Part shown: one piece after another, positions 33,655 through 41,277 of the stretch
Layout of the letters: each line of letters opens with the position of its first letter
Position numbering within the stretch: the first letter of the stretch is position 1
Source of the DNA: Streptomyces sp. TLI_053
Lineage (GTDB): Bacteria; Actinomycetota; Actinomycetes; Streptomycetales; Streptomycetaceae
Direction: 5' to 3'
NCBI RefSeq assembly: GCF_900105395.1
Contig: NZ_LT629775.1
Coordinates: forward strand, 1,488,001-1,552,000
DNA length: 64,000 bases
Position numbers and translations under genes: made by a program
The notes under the pieces: model-generated
The model's database searches: none
Seen by the model: only the letters and a program-made list of their open reading frames with translations
What the model was told of the DNA's origin: nothing

Positions 33655-33719
33655 CCGGGGGGCCGGGGGGGCCGGGGGGCCGGGGGGCCGGGGGGCCGGG
33701 GGGCCGGGGGGCCGGGGGG
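33655..33719. repeat. Eight tandem CCGGGGGG units
   Basis: Eight 8-bp units CCGGGGGG follow one another (starts 33655, 33663, 33672, 33680, 33688, 33696, 33704, 33712), one with an extra G. The tract lies between a terminator and the convergent phosphotransferase stop codon. Runs of six Gs on the plus strand could form G-quadruplexes. Confidence 0.9.
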
Positions 33720-33736
33720 CCGTCCGGGCGCCGGGG

Positions 33737-34972
33737 TCAGCCCGCCGCCGCCACCGCGTGCCGGACCTCCGCCGCCGGATCGCCCTCGTGGTACGGGCGC
33801 TCGCTGTCCTCGATGTGGTCCAGGAACTCCTGGTACCGCAGGGCGTAGCCGAAGTGCACCAGCGGCCCGGCCAGCTCCAGCGCCCGTTCCGGCAGGCACC
33901 CCGGCACCCGCTCGCGCCAGGCCCGGGCCCACTCCCCGGCCGCCTGCTCCCAACGCTCCCCGTCCACGAAGCCGCGCGGCCGCAGCCCGTCCGTCACCGG
34001 GTGGCCGAAACAGGTGTCGGCGAAGTCGATCACCACCAGCCCGGAGCCGTCGGAACGCCAGTTGCCGGGGTGGAAGTCACCGTGCACCACGGTCTCCGGC
34101 AGTCCGCAGGCCGCGAGTTCCCCGACCAGCTCCGGCAGGCGCGCGGCCAGGGCCCGCGCGGCGTCCAGTTCCTCGCCCGTCAGCTCGGCCGTCGCGGCCA
34201 GCCGGTCGAGCAGGCCCGGGACGGCGGCGGCCACCGCACCGGGGGTGCGGTCGGGCAGCCCGGCCGCACCGGCCCGGCCTTCGGCGGCCAGCGCCACCTG
34301 TGCGGTGACCAGGCCCGCCACGGCCTGCGCCACCTCCTCGGCCGAAGGGCCCCAGCAGTCCTCGCCCGGTACGTCGTCGAGCAGCACCCGCCCGTGCGCC
34401 GGGTCGGCGGCGAGCACGGTCGGCACCAGCGCCGGGCCGGCGGCGGCGCCGAACAGCGCGATCACCTCCCCCTCGGAGGCGTTGAAAGCCGGGTTGATCA
34501 CCTTCAGCCAGGCCGGTCCGGCGGCCGTGGGCAGCCGGAACACCCCGGACAGGTTCCACGTCCGCACCTGCTCGACCGGCCCGGTGACCGGCCGCCCGAC
34601 CGCCGTCAGCGCCCGCTCCGCCCAGTCGAGCGCCGCCCGCAGCCCGGCGGGCGTGGCCCACCCGGCCCGCCGCTCGGCCGGACCCAGCAGCGCTTCCGCC
34701 TCCGGCCCGGCCGGCCTCGGCGCCCGGTCCGCCGGCCGCTCCAGCGCCTCGGCGTGGTACACCGTGTGCCCGCCCGAACAGCCCTCACCACCCGTCACCC
34801 CGACCAGCCTGACCACGACCACCGGTACCCCGGCCTCCGCCGAGAGGCGCTCGGTGAGCGTGCCGACCGACGACCACCAAGGGTCCGTCAGCCCGAAGGG
34901 GCCGAGCAGCCCCAGGTAGTCGCCGTCATGGGTGAGATGGACGGCAGCCGTCCGACCTGTTTCCTGATCCAC
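33737..34972 (-). CDS. Aminoglycoside-phosphotransferase-family protein
   Basis: A protein of about 411 aa. The kinase-like domain has AWLKVINPAFNASEGEVIALF (P-loop-equivalent lysine and Glu), VVHGDFHPGNWR (catalytic Asp and Asn) and VVIDFADTCFGHPVTDG (metal Asp). The N-terminal 110 residues (VHLTHDGDYLGLLGPFGLTDPWW) form a small extra domain. The start is uncertain; I take GTG 34972 because sequence upstream becomes Arg/Pro-rich, but the frame is open to 35242. The substrate is unknown; many such Streptomyces proteins are not antibiotic kinases. The G-rich repeat lies just beyond its stop. Confidence 0.8.
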   Translation of the reverse strand: MDQETGRTAAVHLTHDGDYLGLLGPFGLTDPWWSSVGTLTERLSAEAGVPVVVVRLVGVTGGEGCSGGHTVYHAEALERPADRAPRPAGPEAEALLGPAERRAGWATPAGLRAALDWAERALTAVGRPVTGPVEQVRTWNLSGVFRLPTAAGPAWLKVINPAFNASEGEVIALFGAAAGPALVPTVLAADPAHGRVLLDDVPGEDCWGPSAEEVAQAVAGLVTAQVALAAEGRAGAAGLPDRTPGAVAAAVPGLLDRLAATAELTGEELDAARALAARLPELVGELAACGLPETVVHGDFHPGNWRSDGSGLVVIDFADTCFGHPVTDGLRPRGFVDGERWEQAAGEWARAWRERVPGCLPERALELAGPLVHFGYALRYQEFLDHIEDSERPYHEGDPAAEVRHAVAAAG

Positions 34973-35263
34973 CCGCGCAGGCTCTCGCACCCCCGCCGAT
35001 CGACGCCACACGTTTTCCCGACGGCCGACGGCCGACGGGGGCCACCGGGGCGGTTCGGCACCCGGCCGTGCTCTGACGCTCGCCCTCCGATTCGCGGTCC
35101 ACTCCACTGCCCGCTCCACGGTCCACGGTGGCCGACCGAGGTCCGGCGGGTGGCCGGACGGCGACGGGTGGTCACGATTCGGTCGCAGTGGTCGAGCGGA
35201 GGGCGGACGCGGGCGGCTCCTGCTGCCACGCTTGAGTGTCAATGACTTTGCCGGGGGGGCGTT

Positions 35264-37081
35264 TTGAGCGAGTCAGATCTTGCCTCGACTGTTGTCGGGC
35301 TCATGACCGACGTGGCATCGGGGATCGTGGGAACCACCGGCCGCGCCGTGGCCGAGGCCGCGGGGGAGGCCGTTCGGCGGCGGCTCTCCTCGGAGCCGGA
35401 CGGCCGGGCCGCCGTGGCGGCCTTCGACTCCGGTCCGCAGGAACCGGCCGCCCAGGCGGAACTCTGCCGGGTCCTGGTGCAGGTGATGTCCACCGAGCCG
35501 CAGTTCGCGGTCCAGCTGACGGCGCTCGTACCGGTCCCGGCTCCGGCGGCACAGGTCCCGCCACTGCCGTCCACCCCGCCGCCGCCCGCCGACCCGCCGC
35601 GGATCGGCCGGGACGGCATCATCATCGACGGCAGGTCCCGCAACACGGGGAACCTGGCGCTCGGCGACCAGCTGATCCAGAACATCCGCAGGGGCGACCC
35701 CCGCACGGTCCTGCTCCTGATCCTCGCCCTGGTCCTCGTGGTGGCGGCGGGCTACGGAGGCACCAGGCTCCTCACCGACGACTCGCCGGACCCGAAGGCG
35801 GCCCCGTCAAGTGCGGCTGCCGGCGCGCCCGTCCCGGCCTCCGGTGCCCCCGCGACGCCCGGCGGTGGCTCGGGCGGCAGTCCGTCGGCCACCACCGGTC
35901 CGTCCGCCTCGCAGCCTTCCGGCCCGCCGAGGCCCGAACCCGTCCGGGCCGACCCGCCGGTGAAGTTCACCCAGGTCGTCGCCGGCAGTGGCGACGCCGA
36001 TGTCCGTCCCCTCGTGCTGGACGGCCTCGACGTGGTCTCCGTGGTGGGTGCCGAGAGCCTGGTCTCGTACGACGTCCGGGACGGCGCACAGACGGCCTCG
36101 ATGACCTCCCACGGGAAACTCCCCGAGGGGTCGTTGTACGGATGGTCGACCTGGATGTCCGGGGGCCTCGGACCCGCACGCCCTGCCGTGGGCACTGCGG
36201 GCGGGAAGCGATACGCCGTGGCCGCGTTCCCGCTGACCGTCCCCGGCGAGGGCACCGTCTCCGAGCACTACGGTGTCGAGGTCGACATCCTCGACCTCGA
36301 CACCCACGAGGAGGCCGGCCGGGTCACCGTCGACGACGGCACGATCGGCAAGCAGGTACCCGCCGTCGCGGGCATCGCCGCAGGCCGGGCCCTCGTGGTC
36401 GCCGCCAGCCTGTCCGGCCCTCCCACCAGCTACGCGATCGACCTGGCCACCGGCACGGTCGCCTGGAAGGCGGCGAACTTCGAGGCCCAAGTGCTCCAGG
36501 GCGACACCGTCGTCGGGGTCTCCTCCACGACCGGGAAGTGGGACACCTACTTCCACGACATGCCCCTGGAGGTCAAGGCACTCTCGACCGCCGACGGCGC
36601 GGTCCGTTGGAAGGCGCTGACCGGCGAGGTCAAGACGAACCTGTCCGTGTTCGCCACCGACAAGATCCTCGCCCGTGGGCAACGGGAGCCCACCCTGCTG
36701 TCCACCGGGACCGGGGAGAGCCTGCCCCTGCCGGCGCTGGCCGAGAAGTACACGTTGGACACCGACAGCTGCCGGTTCGACGGTCGGGCCACGACCGTGT
36801 GCCAGGCCAGTGGAGCGGACGGTGGACAGTTGCTCGGCATCGACGCGGCCGGGGTCACCGTCCTGTGGCAGATCCCGACCTCGGCCGGCGCCGGGGAACG
36901 GGTGGCCCCCTCGGTCACGGCCGTCTGGCACGGAGCGGTCTACGGCCGCACCCAGAACGGCAGCGTGGTTCTGGACGCCCGGACAAGCCTGGACCGCGAG
37001 CTCACCCCGGGCACGGCCCCCAACCAGATCAGCGAGTACGCCGCCCTGTCGGGGGACACCTTCTACCTCTCGGCGGGCTGA
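35264..37081 (+). CDS. Membrane PQQ-type beta-propeller with effector-associated-like N-terminus
   Basis: A 605-aa protein starting at TTG 35264 after a run of seven Gs. Residues 1-90 (MSESDLASTVVGLMTDVASG, then EAAGEAVRRRL) are helical, like the N-terminal domains that in Streptomyces precede short assembly motifs. A Pro-rich linker (91-113) follows, then DGRSRNTGNLALGDQLIQNI (122-141), then one transmembrane helix (148-164). From about 195 it is extracellular: blades with DLDTHEEAGRVTVDDGTIGK, LATGTVAWKAANF and STADGAVRWKALTG, i.e. a PQQ_2-like propeller. The outside propeller and inside helical domain suggest a receptor-like role, which is inference. A 16-bp stem terminator follows. Confidence 0.7.
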   Translation: MSESDLASTVVGLMTDVASGIVGTTGRAVAEAAGEAVRRRLSSEPDGRAAVAAFDSGPQEPAAQAELCRVLVQVMSTEPQFAVQLTALVPVPAPAAQVPPLPSTPPPPADPPRIGRDGIIIDGRSRNTGNLALGDQLIQNIRRGDPRTVLLLILALVLVVAAGYGGTRLLTDDSPDPKAAPSSAAAGAPVPASGAPATPGGGSGGSPSATTGPSASQPSGPPRPEPVRADPPVKFTQVVAGSGDADVRPLVLDGLDVVSVVGAESLVSYDVRDGAQTASMTSHGKLPEGSLYGWSTWMSGGLGPARPAVGTAGGKRYAVAAFPLTVPGEGTVSEHYGVEVDILDLDTHEEAGRVTVDDGTIGKQVPAVAGIAAGRALVVAASLSGPPTSYAIDLATGTVAWKAANFEAQVLQGDTVVGVSSTTGKWDTYFHDMPLEVKALSTADGAVRWKALTGEVKTNLSVFATDKILARGQREPTLLSTGTGESLPLPALAEKYTLDTDSCRFDGRATTVCQASGADGGQLLGIDAAGVTVLWQIPTSAGAGERVAPSVTAVWHGAVYGRTQNGSVVLDARTSLDRELTPGTAPNQISEYAALSGDTFYLSAG

Positions 37082-37088
37082 ACCGGCC

Positions 37089-37137
37089 CGTCCGGCTCCC
37101 GGCCGCCCGCACGGCGCCGGGGGCCGGGAGCCGGACG
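37089..37137. terminator. Bidirectional terminator
   Basis: CGTCCGGCTCCCGGCC (37089-37104) pairs perfectly with GGCCGGGAGCCGGACG (37122-37137), between convergent stops at 37081 and 37152. Confidence 0.75.
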
Positions 37138-37151
37138 ATACCGAGGACGGG

Positions 37152-38924
37152 TCAGCTCTCCTCGGCGCGACGGCGACGGGACACCACGACCAGCGCCGCA
37201 CCGGCGGCGACGGCCGCGGCGGCGCCGCCGGCCTCCAGGCCGAGGCCCTCGGTGCCGGTGGCCGCGAGCCGGCCGGAGCCGGCGGTCACGGTGGTGCCGG
37301 TGGTGGTCCGGGTGACAGCGGCGGTGCCGGTGCCCTTGCCGGTGGTGGTGACAGCCGCCTGGACGACCTGGCCGCCGGCGCCGCCGTTCTGCGCGGCCGG
37401 GGCGGTCGCCGGAGTGGTGGCCGGCTGCTCCGTCGGACGAGCCGTCGGCCCGGTACCGGGCTTGGCCTCGGCCGCGGCGTCGTCCTCGGCCCGCGCCTTG
37501 GCCCAGCCCTCGTTGAGGAAGGTCGCGACCGCCTGGTCGTTGCCGTTCAACGCGGCGAGCGCGGCCTTCTTGACGGCCGGTCCACCGGTCTCGGCGATCT
37601 CCGAGACCTGCGCCCGGTTGTCCTGGGCGCGGGCCGTGTACTGGGTCTCCTGGAGGAACTTCACGACGTCCGCGTACGAGCCGCTCATCGCGGCGTTCGC
37701 GGCGGCCCGCACCGCGGGACCACCCTTGGACACGATCTGGCTCAGCGCCACCCGGGCGTCGTGCTCCCGCTGGACGGGAAGCTCGGACTCCAGGAAGTGC
37801 CGCAGCGCGGCGGGAGTGCCGGCGTCCAACGCCTTCTGGCCCGTCTCCCGGACGCCCCGGCCGGTCGCCGGGTCGGCGAGCAGCCGCTCGATCTCCGCCC
37901 GGTCGTCCTGGGCCCGGGCCGTGTACTGGCCCTCCTTCAGGAACCTCACCACGTCCGCGTACGAGCCGTTCATCGCGTCGTTCGCGGCGTCCCGCACGGC
38001 GGGACCGCCCTGGGACATGATCTGGACGAGCCTGAGCCGGTCGTCACTCTCACGCTTGACGGGGAGCTCGGACTCCAGGAAGTGCCGCAGCGCGGCGGGG
38101 GTACCGGCGTCCAACGCCTTCTGCGCCGCCTCGCGCACACTCCGACCGGTGGCCGGGTCGGCGAGGATCGCCTCGATCTCCGCCCAGTCGTCCTGGGCCC
38201 GGGCCACGTACTGGCCCTCCTTGAGGAACCTCACCACGTCCGCGTACGAGCCGGCCATCGCGGCCAGGGCGGCTTCCTTCACTGCCGGACCACCGACGCT
38301 GAAGATCTGGGCGGTCCTGACCCGGTCATCCGTCAGCTGGGCGTCCTGCCGGCCGACCGTCAGGAACTCGCGCAGCGCGGCGGGGGTACCGGCGTCCAGC
38401 GCCTTCTGCGCCGCCTCGCGCACACTCCGGCCGGTGGCCGGGTCGGCGAGGATCGCCTCGATCTCCGCCCGGTCGTCCTGGGCCCGGGCCACGTACTGGC
38501 CCTCCTTGAGGAACTTCACCACGTCCGCCCAGGAGCCCAGCATCGCGGCGCCGGCGGCCTTCTTCACCGCCGGGCCACCGGCCGCCATGATCCGGGTGGT
38601 CCTGAGCCGGTCGTCGCCCTCGCGCGCCGACTGGAGGTCGGTCGCCAGGAACTGCCGCAGGGCGGCGGGGGTTCCCGCGGCCAGCGCCTTCTGCGCCGCC
38701 TCCCGCACGGTCTCGCCGGTCGACGGGTCGGCCAGCAGTCGCTGGATCTCCGCCCGGTCCTGTTCCTCCTGGGTACCGGAGCCGTCCGGCTTGTCGGCGG
38801 CGGTGTCGGCTCCGGAGGCCCCGGTGGGCCGCGGGGCGTCGGCGGCGGAGGCCGACGAGGGGAAGAGGACGGCGGGGGCCAGGACGGCGGCCGCGACCAC
38901 GGCGGACACCTTGGGGAGCTTCAT
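37152..38924 (-). CDS. Sortase-anchored ALF-repeat surface protein
   Basis: A 590-aa exported protein. The signal peptide is MKLPKVSAVVAAAVLAPAVL to SSASA. From about residue 50 to 480 it carries nine ALF repeats of about 47 residues in alternating A (AEIEAILADPATGRSVREAA) and B (GGPAVKEAALAAMAGSYADV) forms: four A-B pairs plus one final repeat. The DNA of pairs 2-4 is nearly identical over stretches. A Thr/Ala-rich stalk follows, then LAATG (553-557), a hydrophobic helix and RRRRAEES, i.e. a LAxTG signal for class E sortase, so the protein should be linked to peptidoglycan. ALF proteins are abundant in actinomycetes; ligand unknown. ATG 38924 follows AAGG. Confidence 0.9.
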   Translation of the reverse strand: MKLPKVSAVVAAAVLAPAVLFPSSASAADAPRPTGASGADTAADKPDGSGTQEEQDRAEIQRLLADPSTGETVREAAQKALAAGTPAALRQFLATDLQSAREGDDRLRTTRIMAAGGPAVKKAAGAAMLGSWADVVKFLKEGQYVARAQDDRAEIEAILADPATGRSVREAAQKALDAGTPAALREFLTVGRQDAQLTDDRVRTAQIFSVGGPAVKEAALAAMAGSYADVVRFLKEGQYVARAQDDWAEIEAILADPATGRSVREAAQKALDAGTPAALRHFLESELPVKRESDDRLRLVQIMSQGGPAVRDAANDAMNGSYADVVRFLKEGQYTARAQDDRAEIERLLADPATGRGVRETGQKALDAGTPAALRHFLESELPVQREHDARVALSQIVSKGGPAVRAAANAAMSGSYADVVKFLQETQYTARAQDNRAQVSEIAETGGPAVKKAALAALNGNDQAVATFLNEGWAKARAEDDAAAEAKPGTGPTARPTEQPATTPATAPAAQNGGAGGQVVQAAVTTTGKGTGTAAVTRTTTGTTVTAGSGRLAATGTEGLGLEAGGAAAAVAAGAALVVVSRRRRAEES

Positions 38925-39079
38925 CCGGCAGACCTTGCTTCGTGCGAAGACGACGTGAACGCACGAAGCATAGGGCCTGCAAAGATCTCTTCACACCACC
39001 ATATTTTCCGCTCGGTCTCACCCGCCGCCGAGCCCGTCGGACGCCCCCGGCGCGCCGCCGCCTGACCCTCACTCAAGAG

Positions 39080-40027
39080 TCACGACACAGGGCCCTCCTG
39101 GCCGATCGCGACCCCCGCGCCGGACACCCGCACCCGCGGCGCCGCACTGCCCAGATCGACCAGGAGCGTGCCCGGTCGGCCCATGTCCTCGCCCTGGTGG
39201 AGGGTGAGCACCGCCGGGGCGGCGGCCGGACCCAGGTCGCGGAGGTAGGCGCCGAAGGCGGCCGCGGCCGCCCCGGTGGCCGGGTCCTCGACCACGCCGC
39301 CGACCGGGAAGGGGTTGCGGACGTGGAAGACGTCGGGGGCGGCCCGCCACACCAGCTGGAAGGTGACGAGGTCCCGGGCCGTCATGAAAGCCGCGAGCCC
39401 GTCGAAGTCGTAGTCGAGCCGGGCCAACCGGTCACGGGTCCCGGCGGCGAGGACGAGGTGGCGTGCGCCCGCGTAGGCGTACCGGGGCGGCAGTGCGGGA
39501 TCGAGGTCCTCGGCGGCCCAGCCGAGCAGCGCGAGCGCCTCCTCGACGTCCGCCGGCCCGGCCTCCTCCACCCGGGGTTCGACGCTGGTGAGGGTGGCGC
39601 GAAGGCCGCCGTCCGCGTCCGCCGTCACCTCGACCGGCACCTCGCCCGACGCGGTGCGGTAGAGGAAGCGGCCGGGGCCGACCCGCTCGGCGAGCGCCAC
39701 GGCGGAGGCGACGGTGGCGTGGCCGCAGAACGGCACCTCGACCAGGGGGCTGAAGTAGCGGACGGCGTACTCCCCGGCAGCCGGGCCCGGGACCAGGAAC
39801 GCCGTCTCGGAGTAGCCGATCTCGGCCGCGATCGCCAGCATCCGGTCGGCGCTCAGGCCGGTGGCGTCCAGCACCACGCCCGCCGGGTTCCCGCCGGCCG
39901 GGTCGGTGGCGAAGGCGGCGTAGCGGAGGATCTCGGGAACGGCGGGAGCGACATCGGTGGCATCGGTCGCGTCAGTGGCATCGGTCGCGTCAGTGGCGTC
40001 AGTGGCAGAAGTGGCGTCAGTGGTCAT
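39080..40027 (-). CDS. PhzF-family isomerase/epimerase-like protein
   Basis: A 315-aa protein of the PhzF/diaminopimelate-epimerase fold. Signatures: RYAAFATDPAGGNPAGVVLDA, GYSETAFLV with the catalytic Glu, RYFSPLVEVPFCGHATVASA and the second-half mirror VEDPATGAAAAAFGAYL. Most homologues outside phenazine clusters have unknown substrates, and no phenazine genes are near. The N-terminus is unusual: MTTDATSATDATDATDATD, encoded by 9-base direct repeats, precedes the conserved start EILRYAAF, so the protein has a variable Thr-Asp-Ala tail. It is monocistronic. Confidence 0.88.
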   Translation of the reverse strand: MTTDATSATDATDATDATDATDATDVAPAVPEILRYAAFATDPAGGNPAGVVLDATGLSADRMLAIAAEIGYSETAFLVPGPAAGEYAVRYFSPLVEVPFCGHATVASAVALAERVGPGRFLYRTASGEVPVEVTADADGGLRATLTSVEPRVEEAGPADVEEALALLGWAAEDLDPALPPRYAYAGARHLVLAAGTRDRLARLDYDFDGLAAFMTARDLVTFQLVWRAAPDVFHVRNPFPVGGVVEDPATGAAAAAFGAYLRDLGPAAAPAVLTLHQGEDMGRPGTLLVDLGSAAPRVRVSGAGVAIGQEGPVS

Positions 40028-40079
40028 GCCCGCACGAACGTGCTCGGCCCGGCCGGTGTTCCCCGTCGACGCGGCCCCG

Positions 40080-41177
40080 TCACCGCAGCACCGCCTCCAG
40101 CAGATCGGTGCCCAGCCGGGCGCTGCCCGCCAGGTCCAGCTGGTACAGCATGTAGCGCCCGCGCCGATGGGTGGTCAGCAGCCCGGCCCGGCGCAGCACC
40201 GCCAGGTGCCGGGACACCTCGGGCGCGCTCAGCTGCCAGGCCGCCGCCAGCTCGCCGGTGGTGTGCGGGCCCCGCGCGATGGTGCGGGCGAGCCGGAGCC
40301 GGACGGGGTGGGCGAGCGCCTCCAGCCGCTGCTGCACCACCGCGAGCGAGACCGGTTCGGGCACGCCCGGCGCGGCCACGGGGTACTGCACCACCGGACG
40401 CCAGCCGGCCGCGGACACCACCAGCAGGTGCGGGCGGCCGAACGCGGTCGGGACGAAGGTGACACCGCCCGCGCCGGTCGCGCTGGTCGCGTTGTCCTGG
40501 AGCTTGTCGACGACGATCCGGCGCCGTCCCTCGCCCGCGTCCTCCAGCACGACCGAGGAGGAGACGGCGGCCAGCGCCTCGACCGCGCCGTGCCGCACCA
40601 GCAGGTCGGTCTTGCGCCGGGCGTCGGCGGCCAGTTCGGGCAGCACCCGGCGCCAGGCGTCGGCGAAGAAGGTCTCCGCGCAGTCCTCCAGCATCCGCCG
40701 GACCGTGGCCCGGACGGCGGGCGGGTCCGTGAGCAGCCAGTCCGCGAAGTCCGCCTGGCGGGGGCCCCGGGCGAGCGCCAGCTCCCGGGCCCGTTCCTGC
40801 TCGACCGGGTCGGTGAGCGGCGAGGCCGTCCGGCGGGTGATCCGGGAGACGCCGCAGGTCGTCACGAGCGCCGCCCGGACGTACTGCTCGTCGTCGATCC
40901 GGTCGACGGCGTCGAGCTCCTCGGCGAGGGTGGCGCCGGGGATGCCGGGGACGAGGAAGTCGGCGCGCGAGGAACGCCAGAGGAACTCGGCCTCGGCCAG
41001 CCGCTCGGCCAGCGCGGGCGGCACGGTGGCGGTGGTGCTCGCCGCCCAGCCGTGCAGGTCCGGGTGGTGCGCCGGTTCGGCGAGGACATGCAGCATGGCG
41101 CTGAGTTCCGCGAGCGGCGAGGGCGTGAAGAGCAGCCGCTCGTCGGGCAGGCCGGTGATGTCGATGGTCAGGCTCAC
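40080..41177 (-). CDS. ArsR-like winged-helix regulator of the DUF5937 type
   Basis: A 365-aa regulator with an N-terminal DUF5937-like region (LTIDITGLPDERLLFTPSPLAELSAMLHVLAEPAHHPDLHGW) and a C-terminal HTH_20/ArsR winged helix (LEALAHPVRLRLARTIARGPHTTGELAAAWQLSAPEVSRHLAVLRRAGLL). GTG 41177 is the start. It faces an MFS gene across a 100-base gap with a perfect 12-5-12 palindrome, so it very probably represses both itself and the exporter. It shares layout with 21800-22768. Confidence 0.9.
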   Translation of the reverse strand: MSLTIDITGLPDERLLFTPSPLAELSAMLHVLAEPAHHPDLHGWAASTTATVPPALAERLAEAEFLWRSSRADFLVPGIPGATLAEELDAVDRIDDEQYVRAALVTTCGVSRITRRTASPLTDPVEQERARELALARGPRQADFADWLLTDPPAVRATVRRMLEDCAETFFADAWRRVLPELAADARRKTDLLVRHGAVEALAAVSSSVVLEDAGEGRRRIVVDKLQDNATSATGAGGVTFVPTAFGRPHLLVVSAAGWRPVVQYPVAAPGVPEPVSLAVVQQRLEALAHPVRLRLARTIARGPHTTGELAAAWQLSAPEVSRHLAVLRRAGLLTTHRRGRYMLYQLDLAGSARLGTDLLEAVLR

Positions 41178-41212
41178 GCCCCGATCCTGTCACCTGCGGC
41201 GGACCGGTCCGG

Positions 41213-41241
41213 CGTCGATTGACGGGACTCGTCAATCGACG
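41213..41241. promoter_or_regulatory. Perfect palindromic operator between regulator and MFS gene
   Basis: CGTCGATTGACG (41213-41224) and CGTCAATCGACG (41230-41241) are exact complements with a 5-base spacer GGACT. TTGACG, a good -35, is present in both directions inside the palindrome. The site lies 36 bases from each gene start. Confidence 0.8.
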
Positions 41242-41277
41242 TGCGCGCGGGCCGGGTGCGGGCGGACGGTACCGGCC

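Noticed and set aside
33655..33719. CRISPR-like array.
   Set aside because: The units are 8 bp without spacers; it is a simple tandem repeat.
33737..34972. Aminoglycoside resistance gene.
   Set aside because: The kinase motifs are family-wide; the extra N-terminal domain and lack of a resistance or biosynthesis context do not support a drug substrate.
39080..40027. Phenazine biosynthesis gene.
   Set aside because: PhzF homologues are common outside phenazine clusters and no phzA-G relatives are present.
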